64,000 nt of DNA, taken from contig NC_020126.1 in NCBI RefSeq assembly GCF_000331735.1, positions 2,914,001-2,978,000 of the forward strand, read 5' to 3'. How positions within the stretch are numbered: position 1 is the first letter of the stretch; each line of letters opens with the position of its first letter. A program made the translations under genes and the position numbers. The notes beneath the pieces were generated by a model that did not search any database, was not told the DNA's origin, and saw only the letters and a list, made by a program, of their open reading frames with translations. Shown in pieces: positions 16,224 through 24,800 of this stretch. The DNA is from Myxococcus stipitatus DSM 14675. GTDB taxonomy: Bacteria; Myxococcota; Myxococcia; Myxococcales; Myxococcaceae.

Positions 16224-17594
16224 CTAGGACGCCGTCGTGCGGTGCAGGAAGTCGATGAGGTCGATCTTCGTGACGATGGCGACGACCTTCTCGCCTTCCT
16301 TCACGACGGCGACGTTGTCCATCGCGAAAATCTCGCGCAGGCGGGCGATGCTCGTGTCCAGCGACAGCGCGCCCTGGAGCGGGGCGACGATGGAGTCGAT
16401 GGCGTCGGCGAACTTCACCTTCCCGGCGACCAGCGCGTTGAGCAGGTCATACTCGTGCACCATGCCCACCGCGCGGCCGTCCTCGGACACCACGGGCATC
16501 TGGCTGATGCCGTGGCCGCGCATCGTCTCCACCACCTGGTCCACGCGGTCGCCCTTGCGCGCCGTCTTCACGTCGCGCTGCTTGGCGCCGATGATGTCGC
16601 GCACGGTGCCCGTGCCCTTGTCCTCCATGAAGCCGTTGTCGCGCATCCACTCGTCCGAGTGGAACTTGCTGATGTAGCTGCTGCCGGAGTCGGGGAGCAC
16701 GACGACAATGGTCTTGCCCTTGCCCACTTCCTTCGCGAGCTGCACCGCCACGTGCACCGCCGCGCCGGAGGAGCCACCCGCGAAGATGCCCTCCTCGCGC
16801 GCCAGCCGCCGCGCCGCGATGAAGCACTGGCGGTCATCCACCTGGCGCACGTCGTCCACGACCTTGAAGTCCATGGCGCCGCACAGCATGTCCTCGCCGA
16901 TACCTTCCACCTTGTAGACGTGCGGCTCGGTCATCTTGCCCGTCTTGAAGTAGCCCTCGTACACGGAGCCGACCGGGTCCACGCCCACGTTCTTCAGGCC
17001 CGGAATCTTCTCCTTGAGGTACTTGCCCGCGCCGCTCATCGTCCCGCCGGTGCCCAGGCCGGAGACGAAGTAGTCAATCTTGCCGCTCGTCTGCTCGTGA
17101 ATCTCCGGACCCGTGAGGGCGTAGTGCGCCGCGATGTTGTCCGGGTTGTGGTACTGGTTGAGCATGAACGCGCCCGGCGTCTCGCGGTGCAGCCGCTTGG
17201 CCGTCTCGTAGTAGCTGCGCGGGTCCTCGGCGGGGACGTTCGTCGGCGTCACCACCACCTGGGCGCCCAGCGCCTTCAGGCGGTTGATCTTCTCCAGCGA
17301 CATCTTGTCCGGCATCGTGAAGATGCACTTGTAGCCCTTCACCGCCGCCGCCAGCGCCACGCCCATGCCGGTGTTGCCGGAGGTGTTCTCGACGATGGTG
17401 CCGCCGGGCTTGAGCTTCCCCTCCTTCTCGGCCTTCTCGATGATGTACAGCGCCATGCGGTCCTTGATGGACGCGCCCGGGTTCATGAACTCGCACTTGA
17501 CCAGCACGGTCGCGTCGTTGGGACCGACGAGCTTGTTGAGCTTGACCAGGGGCGTGTTGCCAATGGCGTTGAGGATGTTGTCGTGGATGTCCAT
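16224..17594 (-). CDS. cbs: Cystathionine beta-synthase with C-terminal CBS pair
   Basis: PLP enzyme condensing serine (or O-acetylserine) with homocysteine to cystathionine, or in some relatives making cysteine directly. Residues 1-320 are the fold-II PLP domain: NPGASIKDRMALYI carries the PLP lysine, ENTSGNTGMGVALAA binds phosphate, and GTGGTMSGAGKYLKEK is the glycine loop. Residues 335-456 hold two CBS repeats (GHGISQMPVVSEDGRAVGMV and IFAMDNVAVVKEGEKVVAI), probable regulatory sites. The 456-residue length fits cystathionine beta-synthases rather than short cysteine synthases. Stands alone, divergent from amgK. Confidence 0.9.
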   Translation of the reverse strand: MDIHDNILNAIGNTPLVKLNKLVGPNDATVLVKCEFMNPGASIKDRMALYIIEKAEKEGKLKPGGTIVENTSGNTGMGVALAAAVKGYKCIFTMPDKMSLEKINRLKALGAQVVVTPTNVPAEDPRSYYETAKRLHRETPGAFMLNQYHNPDNIAAHYALTGPEIHEQTSGKIDYFVSGLGTGGTMSGAGKYLKEKIPGLKNVGVDPVGSVYEGYFKTGKMTEPHVYKVEGIGEDMLCGAMDFKVVDDVRQVDDRQCFIAARRLAREEGIFAGGSSGAAVHVAVQLAKEVGKGKTIVVVLPDSGSSYISKFHSDEWMRDNGFMEDKGTGTVRDIIGAKQRDVKTARKGDRVDQVVETMRGHGISQMPVVSEDGRAVGMVHEYDLLNALVAGKVKFADAIDSIVAPLQGALSLDTSIARLREIFAMDNVAVVKEGEKVVAIVTKIDLIDFLHRTTAS

Positions 17595-17910
17595 CGCGGC
17601 TTCCAGAAAAAGAGGGGTTCGCGGCGCGTCTTATATGCCGCCGGCGAGGCCCGGTCGACAGCGGGAGAAGGGCTCCCGTGTCGAGGGGTAACAGTGTCCA
17701 CCGGGGAGATTTTCCAGGGGGGGCCGTCCAGGGGCCGGGCGGCCGGGGGCTCGCGACGCGCCGCGACTAGAGTCCGCTGGGCTGCGTTGTCGCCGTTGCC
17801 TGCGCGACAGGGGAGGGGGCTTGGGGGCATTCCCCCCGCGGGGCCTTTGACGCGCACCGACGCCCCTCCGATACTCTGGCGCCACTACCCCCTTGGAGAA
17901 CCCCGTCGAT
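17595..17910. other. Divergent upstream region of cbs and amgK
   Basis: A 316-base non-coding stretch that must hold both promoters. It has no good open frame and no convincing -10/-35 pair that I can read. The amgK ribosome site GGAGAA lies at its right end (17895-17900). Confidence 0.5.
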
Positions 17911-18951
17911 ATGGAACTCGAGGCCGCCCTGCGCGACCAGGTGGGACAGGCCATTGGCCGTCCCGTGCCCATGGCTCCCATCAAGAAGCTGAAGGGAGAC
18001 GCGAGCAATCGCTCGTACTACCGCGTGGGTGCCCCGCCCGAAAGCTGGGTGGTGATGGAGATGCCGCTCAACGCGACGAAGAAGAGCGAGGAGGCCACCA
18101 AGGGTGAGCCGCCGAAGGAGCTGCCCTTCGTCAACGTCCACCGCTACCTCCAGAAGCTGGAGGTCCGCGTGCCCCACATCCTGCGCTACGACGAGCCCGC
18201 GGGGATGATGGTGCTGGAGGACCTGAGCGACATCACCTTCGAGTCCGCGCTGGAGGGCGGCAAGCACCATGAGGCGCTCTACACCCGCGCCATCGACCTG
18301 CTCGCGCGCCTGCGCGCCAAGGCGGAGAAGCACCAGGACCCGGACTGCCTGGCCTTCACGCGCTCCTTCGACGAGGACCTGTACGACTGGGAGCTGCACC
18401 ACTTCCGCGAGTGGGGCCTGGAGGCCTGGAGCGGGAAGCAGCCCACGCCCGCCGAGCGCGCGGAGCTGGACAGCACCTTCCGCGCCATCGCGAAGCAGCT
18501 GGCCGCCGCGCCCCGAGGCTTCACCCACCGCGACTACCAGAGCCGCAACATCATGGTGAAGGAGGGCGAGCTGGTGGTCATCGACTTCCAGGACGCGCTC
18601 CAGGGCCCGCGCCAGTACGACCTGGTCGCGCTCTTGCGCGACAGCTACGTGGAGCTGGAGCGGCCCTTCGTGGAGGCCATGCTGGACCGCTACATCGCCA
18701 CCTTCGAGGAGGCGAGCGGCGAGCGAATCGACGCGGTGGAGTTCAAGGCGTTCTTCGACCTGCTCACCGTGCAGCGCAAGCTGAAGGACGCAGGCCGCTT
18801 CGAGTTCATCAACCGCGTGAAGGGCAACCCGGGCTTCCTCGTCTCCATCCCCGCGTCGCTGCGCTACGTGCGCGAGGCGTTCCGTCAGCGGCCGGAGCTG
18901 CGAGGGCTGCAGGCGCTGGTGTCGAAGTACGTCCCCGAGCTGGCCCCCTGA
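17911..18951 (+). CDS. amgK: Anomeric sugar kinase AmgK (MurNAc/GlcNAc kinase), APH fold
   Basis: Aminoglycoside-phosphotransferase-fold kinase of 346 residues. Motifs are GDASNRSYYRVG, VLEDLSD, the catalytic loop FTHRDYQSRNIMV (H206, D208, N213) and VIDFQDALQGPRQYDLVALL (metal-binding D225), matching AmgK, which phosphorylates the 1-OH of N-acetylmuramate during peptidoglycan recycling. ATG at 17911 has GGAGAA ten bases upstream; an in-frame TTG at 17893 is less likely. A MurU-like nucleotidyltransferase follows after 28 bases, the known AmgK-MurU partnership, which strengthens the call. Confidence 0.85.
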   Translation: MELEAALRDQVGQAIGRPVPMAPIKKLKGDASNRSYYRVGAPPESWVVMEMPLNATKKSEEATKGEPPKELPFVNVHRYLQKLEVRVPHILRYDEPAGMMVLEDLSDITFESALEGGKHHEALYTRAIDLLARLRAKAEKHQDPDCLAFTRSFDEDLYDWELHHFREWGLEAWSGKQPTPAERAELDSTFRAIAKQLAAAPRGFTHRDYQSRNIMVKEGELVVIDFQDALQGPRQYDLVALLRDSYVELERPFVEAMLDRYIATFEEASGERIDAVEFKAFFDLLTVQRKLKDAGRFEFINRVKGNPGFLVSIPASLRYVREAFRQRPELRGLQALVSKYVPELAP

Positions 18952-18979
18952 GCCACTCATCCCAGGAGGGGAGTCGACG

Positions 18980-20011
18980 ATGAAGGCGATGGTCCTCTGC
19001 GCGGGTCTGGGCACCCGCCTGCGTCCGTTGACGGAAGCCTGGCCCAAGCCGGCGCTTCCCTTCCTGGGGCAGCCGCTCCTGCGCTACCACCTGGCGGTGC
19101 TGAAGGCCGCCGGCGTGACCGCGGTGGGCATCAACACGCACCACCTGCCGGAGACGATGGAGGCGGTGGCTCGCGAGGAGTGTGAGCGCGCCCGGCTTCC
19201 GCTCCACGTGGTGCGCGAGCCCGTCATCCAGGGCACGGGCGGCGGCATCCGCGGCCTGCGGGACTTCCTCTCCGACGGGGACTTCATCGTCTACAACGGG
19301 GACATCCTCTACCCGGTGGACCTGCGGCCGGTGGTGGCGATGCACCAGGCCTCGGGCGCCATGGCCACCATGGTGTTGCTGCCCATGCCGGAGGGAGAGA
19401 AGTACGCCTCGGTGGAGATGGACGCGGCGGGGCGCGTGCGCCGCATCGCGGGCCGAGGGCCGGGGGGCGAAGGGCTGATGCCGTGGCACTTCACCGGTGT
19501 CCACGTGATGTCCCCGCGCGTCTTCGACTTCATGAGTCCGCAGGGGGCCGAGGACATCTTCCGGGACGTCTTCGCGCGCGCGATGGAGGCGGGGCAGGGG
19601 GTGCGGGGCGTTCGCGTGGACGGGTACTGGTCCGATTTGGGCACGCCGTCGCGCTATCTGGCCACGGTGCGGGACGTGCTCGCGGGTCGGGTGCGGCTCG
19701 AGTGGCTGGGCGCGGACTCGCCGCTGGCGGGCACGGTGCGCGGGCCCGGCTCGTCGTGGGCGCACCCGGATGCCCACGTCTGTGGGGCGACGGTGGAGGG
19801 CCCCGCGTACTTTGGCCGGGGCGTGCGCGTCGCCGATGGGTCCTTCGTGGGCGCCTCGGTGTCGCTGGGGACGGGGGCGAAGGTGGGCTCGGGCGCTCGG
19901 CTTCAGAGCACCGCCGTCTTCGAGCAGACCGAGATTGCCTCGGGTGAGACGCTCACCGAGGTGCTCGCGTGGGGAGCGCACCGCATCCCCGCGCCGTTGA
20001 CGGGGCGCTGA
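18980..20011 (+). CDS. murU: MurU-like nucleotidyltransferase with left-handed beta-helix tail
   Basis: NTP-transferase of 343 residues. The pyrophosphorylase signature AMVLCAGLGTRLRPLTEAWP with KPALPFLGQPLLRYHL opens the protein, and DFIVYNGDILYPVDL contains the metal-binding Asp. In the AmgK-MurU pathway it converts MurNAc-1-phosphate to UDP-MurNAc, bypassing new synthesis and fosfomycin-sensitive steps. From about residue 245 the sequence shows hexapeptide-like repeats (HVCGATVEGPAYFGRGVRVA), a beta-helix that short MurU proteins lack, so activity on another sugar-1-phosphate is possible. GGAGGGG lies before ATG 18980. Confidence 0.78.
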   Translation: MKAMVLCAGLGTRLRPLTEAWPKPALPFLGQPLLRYHLAVLKAAGVTAVGINTHHLPETMEAVAREECERARLPLHVVREPVIQGTGGGIRGLRDFLSDGDFIVYNGDILYPVDLRPVVAMHQASGAMATMVLLPMPEGEKYASVEMDAAGRVRRIAGRGPGGEGLMPWHFTGVHVMSPRVFDFMSPQGAEDIFRDVFARAMEAGQGVRGVRVDGYWSDLGTPSRYLATVRDVLAGRVRLEWLGADSPLAGTVRGPGSSWAHPDAHVCGATVEGPAYFGRGVRVADGSFVGASVSLGTGAKVGSGARLQSTAVFEQTEIASGETLTEVLAWGAHRIPAPLTGR

Positions 20012-20069
20012 CGACGGCTGGGTGGGGCCTCGCGAGGTGCCCGGCTTCCAGAGGCCGCTGCTGGCTCGA

Positions 20070-20096
20070 GCGCCGCGCGAGTCCTCCGCGCGGCGC
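20070..20096. terminator. Perfect 10-bp hairpin between convergent murU and phosphatase genes
   Basis: GCGCCGCGCG and CGCGCGGCGC pair around a 7-base loop (AGTCCTC), midway between gene ends at 20011 (+) and 20110 (-). No T-tract; probable two-way terminator. Confidence 0.65.
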
Positions 20097-20109
20097 CGGG
20101 GGCCGAGGC

Positions 20110-20874
20110 TCAGGCCGGGTGATAGCGGGCCAGCACGCAGGTGACGTTGTCGTTGCCGCCCGCGGCGTTCGCCATGTCGATGAGCTGGGAGCACGCCTTG
20201 TCCAGCTCCGGCGTGCGCCCGAGAATCTCCTGCATCTGCGGGTCCGTCACCATGCCGCTCAGGCCGTCCGAGCACAGCAGGAAGACGTCGCCCGGCTGCG
20301 GCTCCACGCGGGAGACGTCGACCTGGACGGCCTCTTTCATGCCCAGGGCGCGGACGATGACGTTCTTGTGCGGGAAGTTCTCCACTTCCTCGGGCGAGAG
20401 CTTCTTCGCCTTGAGGTAGTCGTTGAGAAGGGAGTGGTCCTCGGTGATCTGCTTGAGGACGCCCGAGCGGAAGAAGTACACGCGGCTGTCGCCCACGTGG
20501 CCGACGTAGGCGACGTCGCTGGCGAAGTGCACGCTGACGATGGTCGTGCCCATGCCCTTGTACTTCGACTCGCTGCTGGCCTTCTCGAAGATGCGCGCAT
20601 TGGCGAGCTTGATACCGGTGGCCAACCGGTTCTCGTCATAGTTGCGCTGCTTGTCCATCTTGAAGGGCCAGGTGCTGTCCTGGTCCTTGGACGTCATCTT
20701 GTAAAACTCACCCAGCTCGTCCACGGCGATGCGGCTGGCGATTTCGCCCGAGGAGTGACCTCCCATGCCGTCCGCGACGATGAAGAGGAACTCGTCGGGC
20801 AACATGAGGAAGTTGTCCTCGTTGTGGTTCCGCTTCATCCCGACGTGGGTGCTGCCGGCTACCTCGATGCGCAT
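20110..20874 (-). CDS. PP2C-type Ser/Thr protein phosphatase
   Basis: Metal-dependent phosphatase of 254 residues, the likely counterpart of Hanks-type kinases such as those elsewhere in this window. All the PP2C metal and core motifs are visible: GMKRNHNEDNF, FIVADGMGGHSSGEIAS, VGDSRVYFFRSG, LLCSDGLSGMV and AAGGNDNVTCVLA. ATG at 20874 (MRIEVAGSTHVG) is the family-typical start with AGAAGAG upstream; a GTG at 20916 in the same frame is an alternative adding 14 residues. Soluble, with no membrane segment. A DUF192 gene lies upstream on the same strand. Confidence 0.92.
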   Translation of the reverse strand: MRIEVAGSTHVGMKRNHNEDNFLMLPDEFLFIVADGMGGHSSGEIASRIAVDELGEFYKMTSKDQDSTWPFKMDKQRNYDENRLATGIKLANARIFEKASSESKYKGMGTTIVSVHFASDVAYVGHVGDSRVYFFRSGVLKQITEDHSLLNDYLKAKKLSPEEVENFPHKNVIVRALGMKEAVQVDVSRVEPQPGDVFLLCSDGLSGMVTDPQMQEILGRTPELDKACSQLIDMANAAGGNDNVTCVLARYHPA

Positions 20875-20964
20875 GCGCGGGGACTCTTCTAAGGGGACGA
20901 GAAACTGGCGGCGCACGTTAACAAAGCGCTCGGAAAACGGTCAAAAGACGTGCTCTCCCGCCGG

Positions 20965-21342
20965 TCAGGCAGGGGACACCGGGGCCTGGGAGGCAGGCTC
21001 GAAGCTCAGCCGGTCCCCCTCCTGGGTGCCGCTGGCGGCCAGGACCCCCGCGGGAAGCTCCAGGACGGAGCGTGCTTGGAAGTACACCGATGTCGCACGC
21101 CATGGGGGGAGTGCAAGCATCTGCTTGACGATGCGCCCCTGGGCGTCCAGGAAGGCGACGTCAATGGGGATGCGCATGAAGAACGTGTGGATGGAGTTGC
21201 AGGGCTGGATGTGGAGGCCCTCGCCCACGGCGAGCTCGGCGCGGCCCATCAGCCCCTTGAAACGCTGGACGAAGTTCGTTGCCTTCTCGGCCCGGTCCGC
21301 CAGCGGCCGTTGCCGCGTCTCGTTGGTCACCTTCCAGCGCAT
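20965..21342 (-). CDS. DUF192 family protein
   Basis: Small protein of 125 residues with the DUF192 core: ERAEKATNFVQRFKGLMGR-like N-terminus, GLHIQPCNSIHTFFMRIPID, VAFLDAQGRIVKQMLALPPW and ARSVLELPAG. The family has no established biochemical activity. Unlike many members there is no signal peptide. It faces trmL divergently with only 17 bases between starts, so the two promoters must overlap each other's coding regions. Confidence 0.85.
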   Translation of the reverse strand: MRWKVTNETRQRPLADRAEKATNFVQRFKGLMGRAELAVGEGLHIQPCNSIHTFFMRIPIDVAFLDAQGRIVKQMLALPPWRATSVYFQARSVLELPAGVLAASGTQEGDRLSFEPASQAPVSPA

Positions 21343-21359
21343 GTAGCGCGTTCTACCCC

Positions 21360-21863
21360 ATGCTCGAGCCCCTGGCGCGTCCTCTGCATCTGGTTCTGGT
21401 CTCTCCTCAGATTCCCCCCAACACGGGCAACGTCGCCCGGCTGTGCGCGGTGACGGGCTGCCGGCTCATCCTGGTGGAGCCCCTGGGGTTCTCCATCGAT
21501 GACCGCCAGCTCAAGCGGGCGGGGCTGGACTACTGGGACAAGGTATTTCTACGGCTGTACCCGACCTATGCGGCGTACGTGGAGGCGTACCCGGACGCCC
21601 GGCGGTGGCTGTTCTCGGCCCGGGCGGAGCAGTCCTTGTATGAGGCCCGCTTCGAGGAGGGGGACCACCTGGTGTTCGGCTCGGAGGTGACGGGGCTGTT
21701 GCCGGAGGTGATGGAGGGGGGGACGGGGACGGCGCTGGGGATTCCCATGCTGGAGGGGCGGCGGAGCATGAACCTGTCCACGGCGGTGGGGGTGGGGACG
21801 TACGAGGCCCTGCGACAGGTCTGTTTCGCAGGGGCGGGCAGGCGGGCCCCCTCGGCAAGTTGA
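21360..21863 (+). CDS. trmL: tRNA (cytidine/uridine-2'-O-)-methyltransferase TrmL
   Basis: SPOUT methyltransferase acting on the wobble ribose of tRNA-Leu isoacceptors. The 167-residue protein has SPQIPPNTGNVARLCAVTGC, LDYWDKVFLRLYPTY, FGSEVTGLLPEV and IPMLEGRRSMNLSTAVGVGT, the trefoil-knot SAM site of TrmL. ATG at 21360 gives the normal N-terminus. It ends 27 bases before the giant PATAN/DnaJ gene. Confidence 0.93.
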   Translation: MLEPLARPLHLVLVSPQIPPNTGNVARLCAVTGCRLILVEPLGFSIDDRQLKRAGLDYWDKVFLRLYPTYAAYVEAYPDARRWLFSARAEQSLYEARFEEGDHLVFGSEVTGLLPEVMEGGTGTALGIPMLEGRRSMNLSTAVGVGTYEALRQVCFAGAGRRAPSAS

Positions 21864-21890
21864 GGGGCGGTGTGGAGGGACTAGAGTGCG

Positions 21891-24800
21891 GTGAGGATGA
21901 ACTCGTCGCAGGCCGCTGAAGCGCTGTATTCCGCTCACAAGAACCGAGCCACCGGATGGCTGACGCTGTCCGCGGGAGGGCGCGAGTCGCGGCTGATGCT
22001 GCGCGAGGGAGACCTCGTGGGGACTCGGCTGGGGTTCGGGTATCAGAGCCCGGCGCAGGCGTTGTTGCAGAGTGGACTGTTGAGCGCGGAGGCGTTGGAT
22101 GCGCTCTGGGCGCGGGGTGGGGCGGGGGCGGCGGACGAGGAGTTGTTGGAGGAGCACGGGCTCGAGTCGGACGCGGTGGTGGAGCAGCAGGTGCTCGCCC
22201 ATGTCCGGCGGCTGAGTGAGTTGGCGGAGCGCGCGGCCTTCGAGCCGGGGAGTGTGGAGGCGGAGTTCCAGCCCATCTCCGGCGTGAGGGTGGTGCGAGC
22301 GGCACTGGAGCGGGCGGGGGCGGGTGGGGCGAAGGGGCGGGTGTTCCGGTGCGCGGATGTTTCGGTGTGCGAGCCGTGGATTACGGATGCGTCCGAGCGG
22401 GAGTTGTTGGCGACGCTGGGGGAGTTCCGGGCGCCGGAGGCGCTGACGCCCGCGCGTGAGGCGCTGTTGCTGGTGCTCGAGCGCGAGGGGGGCGTCGAGG
22501 CGCTGTCGGTGGAGGAGTGGGAGGCGCGGGAGGAGGCTCGGCGGCGGGAGGCGGAGGAGGCCCGGCTTGCTGAAGAGGCTCGGCTGGCGGAGGAGGCGCG
22601 TCGGGTCGAGGAGGCTCGGCTTGCTGAAGAGGCTCGGCTGGCGGAGGAGGCGCGTCGGGTCGAGGAGGCTCGGCTTGCTGAAGTGGCTCGGCTGGAGGAG
22701 GAGGCACGTCGGGTCGAGGAGGCTCGGCTTGCTGAAGAGGCTCGGCTGGCGGAGGAGGCGCGTCGGGTCGAGGAGGCTCGGCTTGCTGAAGAGGCTCGGC
22801 TTCGTGCGGAGGAGGAGCGCCTCGCCGAAGAGGCTCGATTGGCGGAGGAGGCGCGACTCGCTGAAGAGGCTCGGCTTCGCGCGGAAGCGGCGCGTGTCGC
22901 CGAAGAGGCTCGGTTGGCGGAGGAGGCGCGGCTCGCCGAAGAGGCGCGGCTTCGTGCGGAAGAAGAGCGCCGTGCGGAAGAGGCTCGACTCGCCGAAGTG
23001 GCGCGGCTGGCTGAGGAGGCCCGTCGTGCCGAAGAGGCTCGGCTCCGTGCGGAGGAAGAGCGTCGTGCCGAGGAGGCACGACTTGTCGAGGCTGCTCGAC
23101 TCGCCGAAGAGGCGCGGCTTCGTGCTGAAGAAGCGCGCCGTGCTGAGGAGGCTCGGCTCGCAGAAGAAGTCCGCCTCGCTCAGGAGGCTCGACTCGCAGA
23201 AGAGGCTCGCGTCGCTGAGGAGGCCCGACTCGCTGAAGAGGCTCGACTCGCTGAAGAGGCTCGACTCGCAGAAGAGGCCCGCCTCGCTGAGGAGGTTCGA
23301 CTCGCAGAAGAGGCTCGACTCGCAGAAGAGGCTCGACTCGCAGAAGAGGCTCGCATCGCTGAGGAGGCTCGCGTCGCAGAGGAGGCCCGCCTCGCAGAAG
23401 AGGCTCGCGTCGCTGAGGAGGCTCGACTCGCTGAAGAGGCTCGCCTTGCTGAAGAGGCTCGCCTTGCTGAGGAGGCCCGTCTCGCTGAGGAGGCTCGACT
23501 CGCTGAAGAGGCTCGCCTTGCTGAAGAGGCTCGCGTCGCAGAGGAGGCTCGCGTCGCAGAGGAGGCTCGCGTCGCTGAGGAGGCCCGCGTCGCAGAGGAG
23601 GCCCGCCTCGCTGAGGAGGCTCGACTCGCAGAAGAGGCTCGACTCGCAGAAGAGGCTCGTGTCGCTGAGGAGGCTCGTGTCGCTGAGGAGGCCCGCCTCG
23701 CTGAGGAGGCCCGACTCGCAGAAGAGGCTCGACTCGCAGAAGAGGCTCGACTCGCAGAAGAGGCGCGACTCGCAGAAGAGGCTCGACTCGCAGAAGAGGC
23801 GCGTGTCGCTGAGGAGGCTCGACTCGCAGAAGAGGCTCGTGTCGCTGAGGAGGCTCGACTCGCAGAAGAGGCTCGCCTCGCTGAAGAGGCTCGCGTCGCA
23901 GAGGAGGCCCGACTCGCTGAAGAGGCTCGCGTCGCAGAGGAGGCTCGACTCGCAGAAGAGGCTCGACTCGCTGAGGAGGCCCGACTCGCTGAAGAGGCTC
24001 GCGTCGCAGAGGAGGCTCGCGTCGCAGAGGAGGCTCGCCTCGCTGAAGAGGCTCGCGTCGCAGAGGAGGTCCGACTCGCAGAAGAGGCTCGCGTCGCAGA
24101 GGAGGCTCGCGTCGCAGAGGAGGCTCGCGTCGCTGAGGAGGCCCGACTCGCTGAAGAGGCTCGACTCGCTGAAGAGGCTCGACTCGCAGAAGAGGCTCGA
24201 CTCGCAGAAGAGGCTCGACTCGCAGAAGAGGCTCGACTCGCAGAAGAGGCTCGACTCGCAGAAGAGGCTCGTGTCGCTGAGGAGGCCCGCCTCGCTGAGG
24301 AGGCTCGACTCGCAGAAGAGGCTCGCGTCGCTGAGGAGGCTCGCGTCGCTGAGGAGGCTCGACTCGCAGAGGAGGCCCGCCTCGCTGAGGAGGCTCGACT
24401 CGCAGAAGAGGCTCGCCTCGCTGAGGAGGCCCGACTCGCTGAAGAGGCTCGTGTCGCAGAGGAGGCCCGACTCGCAGAAGAGGCTCGCGTCGCAGAAGAG
24501 GCTCGCGTCGCTGAAGAGGCTCGCGTCGCAGAAGAGGCTCGCGTCGCTGAGGAGGCCCGCCTCGCAGAGGAGGCCCGCCTCGCAGAAGAGGCCCGTCTCG
24601 CAGAAGAGGCCCGTCTCGCTGAGGAGGCGCGGCTTCGTGCGGAAGAAGAGCGCCTTGCTGAGGAAGTTCGTCGCGCTGAAGAGGCTCGGCTAGCAGAGGA
24701 GGCCGCGCGGCTCCGCGCAGAAGAAGAGCGTCGTGCTGCCGAGGAGGCTCAGCTCGCAGAAGAGGCTCGACTTCGTGCGGAAGAAGAGCGCCTTGTTGAG

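Noticed and set aside
16224-18107. A 621-codon plus frame opposite cbs.
   Set aside because: Val/His/Asp/Leu-rich antisense shadow; cbs motifs are complete on the minus strand.
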